DNA of 64,000 nt from Novosphingobium sp. (GTDB lineage: Bacteria > Pseudomonadota > Alphaproteobacteria > Sphingomonadales > Sphingomonadaceae). The stretch lies in assembly GCF_039595395.1 (NCBI RefSeq), contig NZ_JBCNLP010000006.1, positions 1,245,001 through 1,309,000 of the forward strand, in the 5' to 3' direction. The notes beneath the pieces were generated by a model. It made no database searches. It was not told the DNA's origin and was given only the letters and a program-made list of their open reading frames with translations. This document shows positions 18,527-26,113 of this stretch, in pieces; positions within the stretch are counted from its first letter, which is position 1; every line of letters starts with the position of its first letter. A program made the position numbers and the translations under genes.

Positions 18527-19942
18527 CTATTTCGGCGCGCTCCATCCCCCGCCCAGTGCCAGAAACAGGCTGATCTGGTCGTCATTGACGGCGGCCTGCC
18601 CTTCTGCGGCGGCCTGTTCGGCGGCCAGGGCATCTCTTTCCGCATCCAGCGCTGGGAAGGCGGCGATCCGCCCGCCGCGCCGCAACTGGGCGGTGCGCTG
18701 CAGCACGCGGGCGGCATCGGCCTGCGCCTGCTCCAGCCGCTGTTGCTGCACAAGGCCCGCCTCATAGCTGCTGAGCGCAGTTTCCACCTCGCGCAGGGCC
18801 TTGATCACCGTTCCGTCGAAACTGGCCAGATCGGCCCGGCTTTGCGCCTGCGTCGCCTCGATCCGCGCGCGGGCGGCATGGCGGTTGAGCGTCCAACTGA
18901 TCCCCGGACCAAAGCCGAAACGGTTGGTCAGCGGCGAGAGAAAATCGGTGAGCGCCCCGGTCGAACCCGCCGTCGCGCCAAAGGTGATATCGGGATAGAG
19001 CGCCGCCGTGGCCACGCCGATCCGCGCTGTCGTGGCCGCCAGACGTCTTTCAGCGATGCGGATATCGGGGCGGCGTTGCAGCAGGGCCTGTCCGTCACCC
19101 ACCGGGATGACCTGCCGGATTGTCAGAGGCGTATGGCATTGCAGCAGGGTCGTGTCGGCCTGAGCGGGCACCCGCCCCAGCAGGGCTGTCAGGCGGAACA
19201 GGGCATTGCGCTGCCGTGCCGCCAGACGCGGCAGGCGGGCACTGGTGCCTTCCAGCAGAGCCTGACGGCGATCGAGTTCATAGGGCGCCGTGCGGCCATG
19301 CCGGATGGTCAGCCGGGTCAGAGCAACGCCCTTCTCCTGAACCGCGATGGCATGGTCCAGAACATCCTGCTGGTGGCCGCTGTTGCAGATATCGGCATAG
19401 GCCCGAGCCACCTCCGCCGCGACATTGACGCGCACCAGATCGCGCGCGGCCTCTGCCGCCTCGCTGTCGGCACGGGCGGCCTCGATCGCGCGTTTCAGCC
19501 CGCCGAACAGGTCGAAATCATAGCTGACCGACAGGCCGATGTTGTAAAGCTCGCGTCGGGGCGGCTGCACATGCTGCAACTCGGCCTCTGCGGAACGCTG
19601 CGACTGGGTGGTTTCCGCGTCGACTCCGCCCTGAATTTCACGGCTCGCGTTGCGCTCGCCCAGCAGGGCCAGACTGCGCTCCAGATTGGCCTGAGCCACG
19701 CGCAGATCGGTGTTGGCGCTCAGGGCCTGCTCGATCAGCGCATCCAGCCTGGGGTCATCATAAAGCGCCCACCAGCGATCGGGCAGCGCCTGCGCCATGG
19801 TGCCCGCCGCGGTGGAGAGAAACGCCCCCTGTGCCTCGGGCGCCTTCACCACCGCCTCATCGGGCACGCGGTAATTCGGCCCCACGGTGGTGCAGGCGCC
19901 CAGCGCCGTCGCCAGCAGCAGCGGTGCGGCGCGCCTTACCAT
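18527..19942 (-). CDS. NodT-family outer-membrane efflux lipoprotein
   Basis: 471 residues. A lipoprotein signal ends in LGAC (Cys near residue 16), so it is probably lipid-anchored in the outer membrane. Two repeated coiled-coil-rich halves are typical of TolC/OprM-like channels, with blocks such as RWWALYDDP, ERSLA and LLQRRPDI. It is the last gene of a four-gene exporter operon, and its start overlaps the preceding HlyD gene by 7 bp, so it supplies a dedicated exit duct. Classical AaeXAB loci lack this gene. Confidence 0.9.
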   Translation of the reverse strand: MVRRAAPLLLATALGACTTVGPNYRVPDEAVVKAPEAQGAFLSTAAGTMAQALPDRWWALYDDPRLDALIEQALSANTDLRVAQANLERSLALLGERNASREIQGGVDAETTQSQRSAEAELQHVQPPRRELYNIGLSVSYDFDLFGGLKRAIEAARADSEAAEAARDLVRVNVAAEVARAYADICNSGHQQDVLDHAIAVQEKGVALTRLTIRHGRTAPYELDRRQALLEGTSARLPRLAARQRNALFRLTALLGRVPAQADTTLLQCHTPLTIRQVIPVGDGQALLQRRPDIRIAERRLAATTARIGVATAALYPDITFGATAGSTGALTDFLSPLTNRFGFGPGISWTLNRHAARARIEATQAQSRADLASFDGTVIKALREVETALSSYEAGLVQQQRLEQAQADAARVLQRTAQLRRGGRIAAFPALDAERDALAAEQAAAEGQAAVNDDQISLFLALGGGWSAPK

Positions 19943-20835
19943 GGCAGGCTCCTGTGGATGCTGCGTCCATCCTTGCGGGGATGCACGATGACGGTCACGG
20001 TCTGGCCGGGGATCAGGCGGACGCCGGGCGGCACCTTGTCGATGGCGACGCGCACCGGGATGCGCTGCGCGAGGCGGACCCAGGTGAAGGAGGGGTTCAC
20101 ATTGGCCAACTGGCCATCCGCGCCGGTTCTTTCGCGATCCTCGACACCGCCCGCGATGCTCTGAACATGGCCGTCGATGCGGTCGGCCACGCCCATCAGA
20201 TAGAGGCTGGCCGGATCGCCGATGCGCACATCGGGCAGCTTGGTTTCCTCGAAATAGCCCTCGGCACGCAGGGTCTTGTCGGAGACCAGCGCCAGCGCCG
20301 GCTTGCCCGCCGTCAGATAGACACCCGGCTGCAGGCCGACATTGGACACCGTGCCATCCACCGGCGCCCTCACGATGGTGCGGCTCAGGTTGAAGCGCGC
20401 CAGATTGCGGGTCGCCAGAGCCTGCCCGATGGTGGCGCGCAGCTCATTGACCTTGGCGCTGCCCTGCTCGGTCACTTCGGCGGCGACCACCTCGGGCATG
20501 GCGCGGTTGCGGCGGTCCTCGCGCGCGGCCTGCGCCAGCATGGTCTGTTGCAGGGCCAGCGTCGCCTCGGCCTGATCGAGCGCCAGTTGATAGCGCGGCC
20601 GGTCGATGACGAAGAGGATGTCGCCCTTCCTCACCACCTGATTGTCGGCCACCCGCACATCGGTGACCAGCCCGCTGACGTCGGGCGAAACCGGCACCAT
20701 ATCGGCGCGCAGCTTGCCGTCGCGGGTGACGGGCTCGACCTGATAGCGCAGCCAAAGCGCATAGATGCCCGCCAGAATGATCAGGATGACCAGCAAGGTG
20801 GCCAGCGAACGCAGCAGAGTTTGACGATAGACCAT
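19936..20835 (-). CDS. HlyD/AaeA-type membrane fusion protein
   Basis: 299 residues from ATG 20835, which overlaps the preceding stop codon in TGATG; an ATG 15 bp upstream is possible. One N-terminal membrane helix (about residues 7-30) is followed by a biotinyl-lipoyl hairpin (VSPDVSGLVTDV, VRKGDILFVID), a short coiled coil (ALDQAEATLALQQTM) and a beta-barrel region (APVDGTVSNVGLQPG). It bridges the inner-membrane FUSC pump to the outer-membrane channel. The pairing with a DUF1656 protein and FUSC protein matches the AaeA role in export of aromatic acids. Confidence 0.9.
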   Translation of the reverse strand: MVYRQTLLRSLATLLVILIILAGIYALWLRYQVEPVTRDGKLRADMVPVSPDVSGLVTDVRVADNQVVRKGDILFVIDRPRYQLALDQAEATLALQQTMLAQAAREDRRNRAMPEVVAAEVTEQGSAKVNELRATIGQALATRNLARFNLSRTIVRAPVDGTVSNVGLQPGVYLTAGKPALALVSDKTLRAEGYFEETKLPDVRIGDPASLYLMGVADRIDGHVQSIAGGVEDRERTGADGQLANVNPSFTWVRLAQRIPVRVAIDKVPPGVRLIPGQTVTVIVHPRKDGRSIHRSLPW

Positions 20836-21059
20836 CACGATGTGAACCATCCGGCAGGAAGCCTGTCGGCAAGGGCGCCAAGCCCCCACCACAGCAGAAA
20901 GAACAGGGCCAGTTCGGCGAGACTTGGGTGCCAGAGCAGGCGTTCGAGGGGCAAACGCTGCAAGGCCGGGCGCAGGGCGTAGACCAGCAGCGCGGCCAGC
21001 ACGCCCCATGCCAGCGCGGCGGGCATGTAGATGCCCCAGAGATGCACTTCCTCGATCAC
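20835..21059 (-). CDS. AaeX-like DUF1656 membrane protein
   Basis: 74 residues with a GTG start (21059-21057) overlapping the FUSC stop codon as GTGA. The sequence has two hydrophobic helices (about residues 10-30 and 46-65) and the early HLWGIYMPAA segment typical of DUF1656. In E. coli this family is AaeX, encoded before AaeA and AaeB. Its exact role is unknown. Overlaps on both sides imply obligatory co-translation with the pump and the fusion protein. Confidence 0.85.
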   Translation of the reverse strand: MIEEVHLWGIYMPAALAWGVLAALLVYALRPALQRLPLERLLWHPSLAELALFFLLWWGLGALADRLPAGWFTS

Positions 21060-23125
21060 GGAACCCTCACGGTGAAATCATCGGCTTGCGGAAACAGGTT
21101 GCAGCGCATGCCGACCAGCGCGCGCACCGCCTCTTGCCGCGCGGCATCGGAAGGCAGCGTCAGCAGGCCGCTCAGGGCATCATCGATGCCCCCCAGCAGC
21201 GCGGCGGGCGGCGACAGCGCCATACCCTGACACCTTTGCGCGTGATAGGCCTGCGTCAGATCGCCCAGCACCACGCCCAGACTGTGGCGCAGATCATGCG
21301 GCACATGGGAGAGCGCGCGCCGCAGCGGGATGATGTTGCGCCCGATCCGCAGATCGGCCAGCCCGTCCACGCCGTGCAGCACATCGCCCGGCGGGGCGAG
21401 CGCGATCCTTGCCGCGAACTGGCCGAGGCGGTCCACCGCTCTGGCGGTCCAGTCGGCGGGGCGGAAGGGGCGGCGGATATCGGCCAGCTCGGCCATATCG
21501 GCCCAATTGGCGCGGGCGATGCGCCGCGCCGTCCACAGCGCATTGGTCGAGCGGAACAGCTTGGTGACCACCAGCGTGGTGACGATGCCTCCCATCTGCG
21601 CAAACCCCGTGTTGACGAAATTCGCGAAATCGGCCTGAAACCGGGCAAGAAAACCCATCGCCACGATAAAGCAGGAGAACATCGGCAGGGCCTGCGCTGT
21701 GCGGGCGGGGTCGGCCTGAATATAGCCCATCCAGATCAGGGCGGGCGCCAGAGTGAGGATCAGCATTTCCGCGCCATCGACGCGCGGCAGGATCACGAAG
21801 AGATAGAGCGCCGCCAGCGGATAGGTCTTGAGCGTGGCCAGCAGATAGCGCGTGATGGTGGGCGCCGGATCGTCCTGCGCGGCAAAGGAGCAGGTGATCA
21901 GCGCCGCAAAGGCCGCCGTGGCCGAGCCATTGGGCCAGGCCAGCACGATCCAGAAACCGCAATAGAGCATGATCGCCAGCGCCGTGCCCAATCCGGCCAG
22001 CGCCGCCATGGTATGATCGCGCGCCAGAGAGAAAGGCGCGGGCGTCTGGCCACCACGCGGGCGGCCGGGCATGCCGATCCGCTCGGCAAGGCGGCGGCTG
22101 ATCGCCATGGCCTTGAGCGCCTCGGCCAGACGGATGCAGGCGCTGGCCTCCAGCAGGGAGGGCCAATCGCGCTGCGCCTCGGCGGCATGGGCAAGATGCG
22201 TGCAGCGCCGGGCCAGAGCGAAGCCCTCCCCCGCGCGGCTGCCCCGATCCCCCAGCCATGCGGTGATGTCCGTGAGCAGGCGTTCAAGCACGGGCGGCAG
22301 TGCAGATCCGTTGCGCAGCAGACCAAGCCGGTTTGATGCCGCAGAGACCAGCGGAAGAATGCGGGCCAGTTGCTGCTGCAAGGCCGCAATGCGTTGGCGG
22401 GTGGCGGGCGCCCAGCGCTGATCGAAGGGCAGATGCACCGCCAGCATGCCCAGCTCGGTCACATCGGCGGCAAGGCGGCGGCGATGGTCGTTCTCAAGCT
22501 GCGTGTGGTCTTCGCCGATCGCCTCGGTCATCCATTGCCGTGCGTGGGTCAGGAAGGATTGCGCACGGCCCCGGATCACCGGCGTGGCGCTCCATGGCTG
22601 AAGCACGGCATGCACCGCCGTGACGCTCAGGATGGCGATGGTCATTTCCTGCACGCGGGCGATGGTCGTGTCGAAGATGTTGCCCGGATCGTCGAGATAG
22701 GGAAAGCTGATCACCGCCGCGCTGAAGGCCGACATCTGGAACAGAAAGGCGCGCGGTGTGCGGTCCAGCACCGCGAAATAGATGCACAAGCCGGTCCATG
22801 AGGCCAGGCACAGCACCAGCAGCGCGGGCGAATTCTGCAGATTGGGCACAAGCGCGATGGTCACCAGCGCGCCCAGCGCGATCCCGCCCAGCCGATAGAG
22901 CACCTTGGGGCGAAAGGCGCCTGCCATCGGCTGCGCGGTGACATAGACCGTCAGCAGCGCCCACCACGGCCGGGGCAGGCTGGCCATAAAGGTGATGACC
23001 AGCGTGAGCGACGCCGCAAGAAAGCTGCTCAGCGAAAAGAGCAGCTTTTGCGGGTCGATCAGCGGCGCAGGCGGCGCCGTGCGCCTTGCGCCGGGGGAGA
23101 GGGTCATGGTTCTGGGGTCAGCCAT
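21056..23125 (-). CDS. FUSC-family exporter, AaeB/fusaric acid resistance type
   Basis: 689 residues with two sets of about five to six membrane helices (about residues 25-190 and 365-520) separated by a long cytoplasmic helical domain, the FUSC layout. The N-terminal MASLPRPWWALLTVYV segment is characteristic. It is the first gene of the AaeB-AaeX-AaeA-channel operon and probably exports aromatic carboxylic acids or related toxic compounds. No Shine-Dalgarno box is clear at ATG 23125, where a TGGAATG/CATTCCA half-site sits 3 bp upstream; an alternative ATG is six codons in. Substrate is inferred from family only. Confidence 0.87.
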   Translation of the reverse strand: MADPRTMTLSPGARRTAPPAPLIDPQKLLFSLSSFLAASLTLVITFMASLPRPWWALLTVYVTAQPMAGAFRPKVLYRLGGIALGALVTIALVPNLQNSPALLVLCLASWTGLCIYFAVLDRTPRAFLFQMSAFSAAVISFPYLDDPGNIFDTTIARVQEMTIAILSVTAVHAVLQPWSATPVIRGRAQSFLTHARQWMTEAIGEDHTQLENDHRRRLAADVTELGMLAVHLPFDQRWAPATRQRIAALQQQLARILPLVSAASNRLGLLRNGSALPPVLERLLTDITAWLGDRGSRAGEGFALARRCTHLAHAAEAQRDWPSLLEASACIRLAEALKAMAISRRLAERIGMPGRPRGGQTPAPFSLARDHTMAALAGLGTALAIMLYCGFWIVLAWPNGSATAAFAALITCSFAAQDDPAPTITRYLLATLKTYPLAALYLFVILPRVDGAEMLILTLAPALIWMGYIQADPARTAQALPMFSCFIVAMGFLARFQADFANFVNTGFAQMGGIVTTLVVTKLFRSTNALWTARRIARANWADMAELADIRRPFRPADWTARAVDRLGQFAARIALAPPGDVLHGVDGLADLRIGRNIIPLRRALSHVPHDLRHSLGVVLGDLTQAYHAQRCQGMALSPPAALLGGIDDALSGLLTLPSDAARQEAVRALVGMRCNLFPQADDFTVRVP

Positions 23126-23178
23126 TGTGGAATGGCGCCCCCTTATCCCAGCCGGGGGTCAAATATTCAGCGCATAAT

Positions 23179-23208
23179 TTTGCTGTTTAAGTGCAATAAA
23201 TTTGCTGT
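23179..23208 (-). promoter_or_regulatory. Direct repeats in the FUSC operon promoter
   Basis: The 8-mer TTTGCTGT occurs at 23179-23186 and 23201-23208, exactly 22 bp apart, close to two helical turns, inside an AT-rich block 54-83 bp upstream of the FUSC start. This spacing suits a regulator binding one face of the DNA. Confidence 0.4.
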
Positions 23209-23364
23209 AATTCTACTGGCGTGGCGCGACAGGCCGCCCTTTGCCCGACATCGGGCACAAGCCCTTGCAAGCGTTGCTTTTCCTGTCAGCAGCATGTTCA
23301 GAGCATGCGCAGCCAGCGTATCAGCCGGTTCCTCGCGGCGGGGCCGTCTGTCCAGGCCTTCCTC

Positions 23365-24084
23365 TCACAACACATAACCGCCGTCGATGGTCAGGCTGGC
23401 GCCGGTCATATAGCCTGCCTCATCCCCGGCCAGCCAGGAGGCCAGAGCCGCGATCTCGGCCGGCTGGCCGATCCGTTTGAGCGGAACGATCTCCTTCAAC
23501 CGCTCGGCCATGGCTGCTGTCATATCCGTCTCGGTCGGGCCGGGCTGGATGTTGTTGACGGTGATCGCGCGCGGCGCCAGATCGAGCGCCACCCCTTTCA
23601 CCATGCCCGCCACCGCCGCCTTGGTCATGGCATAGACGCTGCTGCCCTGCGATCCGGTGCGGACCGCCGTGTTGCTGCCGATGGTGATGACCCGCCCGCC
23701 ATCGCGCATCCGCGCCACAGAGGCCTGGATCGCCAGAAAGACGCCGCGTACATTCACCGCCAGCATCTGGTTCAGATCCGCGAGCGGAAAACCTTCGACC
23801 GAGCCGAGCCTGAGCAATCCGGCATTGATCACCGCCACATCCGGCATGCCGAGATGGACAACAGCTTCCTCCACCGCCGCCGTGATCGCGCCGGGATCAG
23901 CGCTGTCGGCCCGGATGGGCAGCGCCTTGCGGCCCATGCTGCGGATTTCGGCGGCGACAGTTTCGGCGCTGTCGGGGCGCGAGACATAGGTCAGGGCCAC
24001 GTCGAAACCGTCGCGCGCCAGGCGCAGGGCAATGGCCGCGCCGATCCCGCGCGACCCGCCGAAGACAAGGGCGACGCGGCTCAT
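23365..24084 (-). CDS. SDR-family oxidoreductase
   Basis: 239 residues, a classical short-chain dehydrogenase/reductase. The dinucleotide-binding GGSRGIG lies at residues 9-15, NAG near 88, a catalytic Ser around 137 and the YxxxK pair near 150-154. The C-terminus has a GGYVL end like many FabG-like members. An Arg just after the Gly motif and a basic region suggest NADP(H) preference. It overlaps the preceding quinone oxidoreductase by ATGA and is third in a tetR-led operon. The substrate is unknown; xenobiotic aldehydes, ketones or quinones are plausible from context. Confidence 0.88.
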   Translation of the reverse strand: MSRVALVFGGSRGIGAAIALRLARDGFDVALTYVSRPDSAETVAAEIRSMGRKALPIRADSADPGAITAAVEEAVVHLGMPDVAVINAGLLRLGSVEGFPLADLNQMLAVNVRGVFLAIQASVARMRDGGRVITIGSNTAVRTGSQGSSVYAMTKAAVAGMVKGVALDLAPRAITVNNIQPGPTETDMTAAMAERLKEIVPLKRIGQPAEIAALASWLAGDEAGYMTGASLTIDGGYVL

Positions 24085-25049
24085 GCGATGAGCAGCAGTT
24101 TGCCGGTGGTGGCGCGGCTGGCCATGTCGGCATGGGCGCGGGCGGCATCGGCCAGAGCATAGTCGCCACCGAAATTGATGGTCAGATGGCCCTGGGCGAT
24201 CCAGTCGAACAGTCGGGCGGCATGCTGGCGCAGCAGCGCCGGGGTGGGAATATGGTCGAAGAAGGTGGCATAGCCGATCTTGATGCTGCGCGGCAGGCTC
24301 ATGATGTCCAGGGCGCCGGGCCCGCCCAGTACCGGCCCGTACCAGCAGAAGGTGCCCGAGCGGCGCAGCACATCGAGCGAGCCCCGAAAGGTCGTCGGCC
24401 CGGAGCCGTCATAGACGACATGAACGCCCTCGCCCTCCGTCAGGCGCAGGGCTTCGGCGGCGAACTGGCCCTCGCGGTCGACGATGACATGATCGGCCCC
24501 CGCTGCTCTTGCCACGGCCACCTTGTCCTGCGACGACACCCGCCCGATCACGCTGCCGCCGCGCAGCTTGATGATCTGGGTCAGCAGCAGACCGACACCG
24601 CCCGCCGCCGCATGGACAAAGGCAACATCGCCGGGCTGCACCGGGTAGAAATCGCTGGCGAAATGGCTGGCGGTCAGGCCCTGCATCATCACGGCGGCGG
24701 CGGTGCGATCGTCGATGGCATCGGGCACAGGCACCAGAGCATGGGCCGGGATCGCCGCTTTCTGGGCATAGCTGCCGGGGTGATAGACCCATGCGACACG
24801 CTGGCCGATCTGAAAATCCGCCACGCTCTCACCCAGCGCCAGCACGCGGCCCGCGCCTTCCACGCCAAGGATCTTGGGATTGGCGTGTTCGGTCCAGGCC
24901 CTGCCCTGCCTTACGCCGATATCCATGAAATTGACGCCCGCAGCCTTGATCTCGACCAGCACCTCGCCCGGAGCCGGCACAGGATCGGGGCGGTCGGCGA
25001 AAGCCATCACCTCCGTGCCGCCAATAGCGTTCATCACCACTGCTTTCAT
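24081..25049 (-). CDS. Zinc-independent quinone oxidoreductase (MDR family)
   Basis: 322 residues, a medium-chain dehydrogenase/reductase of the QOR type. The N-terminal GroES-like domain has GVNFMDIGVRQG near residues 38-49; the Rossmann domain has AAAGGVGLLL near 147-156. The Cys and His ligands of zinc alcohol dehydrogenases are missing, consistent with NADPH:quinone reductase activity. It sits between a TetR gene (45 bp upstream) and an overlapping SDR gene. A likely role is detoxification or redox cycling of a quinone-like inducer sensed by the TetR protein. Confidence 0.88.
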   Translation of the reverse strand: MKAVVMNAIGGTEVMAFADRPDPVPAPGEVLVEIKAAGVNFMDIGVRQGRAWTEHANPKILGVEGAGRVLALGESVADFQIGQRVAWVYHPGSYAQKAAIPAHALVPVPDAIDDRTAAAVMMQGLTASHFASDFYPVQPGDVAFVHAAAGGVGLLLTQIIKLRGGSVIGRVSSQDKVAVARAAGADHVIVDREGQFAAEALRLTEGEGVHVVYDGSGPTTFRGSLDVLRRSGTFCWYGPVLGGPGALDIMSLPRSIKIGYATFFDHIPTPALLRQHAARLFDWIAQGHLTINFGGDYALADAARAHADMASRATTGKLLLIA

Positions 25050-25094
25050 CGCTCCATCCTTTCTTGAACATTCATTCCAAAATTACGCAAATCT

Positions 25095-25661
25095 TTATCC
25101 AATCGCTCTCAGGGCAAGACGCCCCAAGGCGCGAAGCTGCTCGGGCCCGGCGCCACCGCGCGCCGCAATGCGGATCCCCGCGATGCTGCTGTTGAGAAAG
25201 GCGACGCCATCCTCCGGATCGATCCCGGAACTGGCCTGACCTGCCGCCTGCGCTTCGCGCAGCGCCGTCACCATGCCGCTGGTGAGCATGCGCCCGGCCG
25301 CCTCGCGGGCCTTGAGCAGATCCTCATGCTGATCGCCAAATTCGCAGATCGAACCGACGCCGAGGCAGGGCCGATCCGCCTGCTCCACAACGCGCTCGAT
25401 CATCGCGAAGAGGCCGTCCCATGCGGTCGGGCCACCACGCAGGGCATCGAGATGCGCCTGAACCTCGACCATCGAATAGCGGCCCACCGCCGCCACATAG
25501 AGCCGCCATTTGTCACCGAAGGTGTCATAGAGACTCTGGCGGCCGATCTTCATGCCCTGCGTCAACATGCCCGCCGAGGTCCCCGCGAAGCCATGCGCGC
25601 GAAACACCTCGATGGCGGCATCGAGCGCGGTGTCCGAATCGAATTCCTTGGGTCTTGCCAT
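25095..25661 (-). CDS. TetR-family regulator
   Basis: 188 residues. The N-terminal helix-turn-helix is in about residues 9-55 (TSAGMLTQGMKIGRQSLYDTFGDKW region) with a helical ligand domain after it, including CLGVG near 98, as in AcrR/YcdC-like regulators of quinone and aldehyde reductases. It starts a three-gene operon and is probably its repressor. No Shine-Dalgarno sequence is visible at ATG 25661. Two similar 12-mers, TCATTCCAAAAT (25072-25083) and TCATTCCATAAT (minus strand, about 25679-25690), flank the gene and could be its operator half-sites. Confidence 0.85.
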   Translation of the reverse strand: MARPKEFDSDTALDAAIEVFRAHGFAGTSAGMLTQGMKIGRQSLYDTFGDKWRLYVAAVGRYSMVEVQAHLDALRGGPTAWDGLFAMIERVVEQADRPCLGVGSICEFGDQHEDLLKAREAAGRMLTSGMVTALREAQAAGQASSGIDPEDGVAFLNSSIAGIRIAARGGAGPEQLRALGRLALRAIG

Positions 25662-26113
25662 AAAACGTAGATGGGGATTATGGAATGATCAGTCAAGTAT
25701 GCTGGTGGCGCTTTTTAACGCCCTTCCCGACAGCCATCGCCCGGATAGGGGAGATCATCCGGCCGCGCACGGCGGCGGGATTCGTCGTGGCAGGTTGAGC
25801 GGCACGCCTCAAACATCTGATAAATTCACCGGATCGATGCGTTTCAGCCAAGATCAAATTTGGTTGCGCTACCATCTTGCAATCTGGCCGCATGGCCCAA
25901 CGCGGCCCAATAATGCCGGAAACAGAAGGATAATCATGAGATTAGCTGCCTTATCCGGCACGCCATGGTCATGATAAATCAAAAGGTTAACTTGTCAGAT
26001 TAATTCGATTGACAAAATGTTTTATTTAATCGAAGATCCCATCAGCACGCCGACAAGGCGGCACCAGACCGAATGCGGACAAGCGCATCGGCTGCGAGGG
26101 CAGGGGATCGGCA
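25662..26113. other. Intergenic region upstream of mannoside locus
   Basis: 452 bp between divergent tetR and the first GH92 gene, with no convincing gene. The left end probably holds the tetR promoter and its TGGAATG half-site (25681-25687). The right 150 bp is AT-rich and contains an inverted repeat TTGTCA/TGACAA with a 12-nt gap (25992-26015), about 100 bp before the GH92 start. It is a candidate operator for the mannoside locus, perhaps for the ROK protein encoded at the far end. Confidence 0.5.

Noticed and set aside
25708..25728. GGCG/CGCC hairpin with T run as a terminator upstream of tetR
   Set aside because: Only 4 bp of stem and no gene ends there in the right direction.
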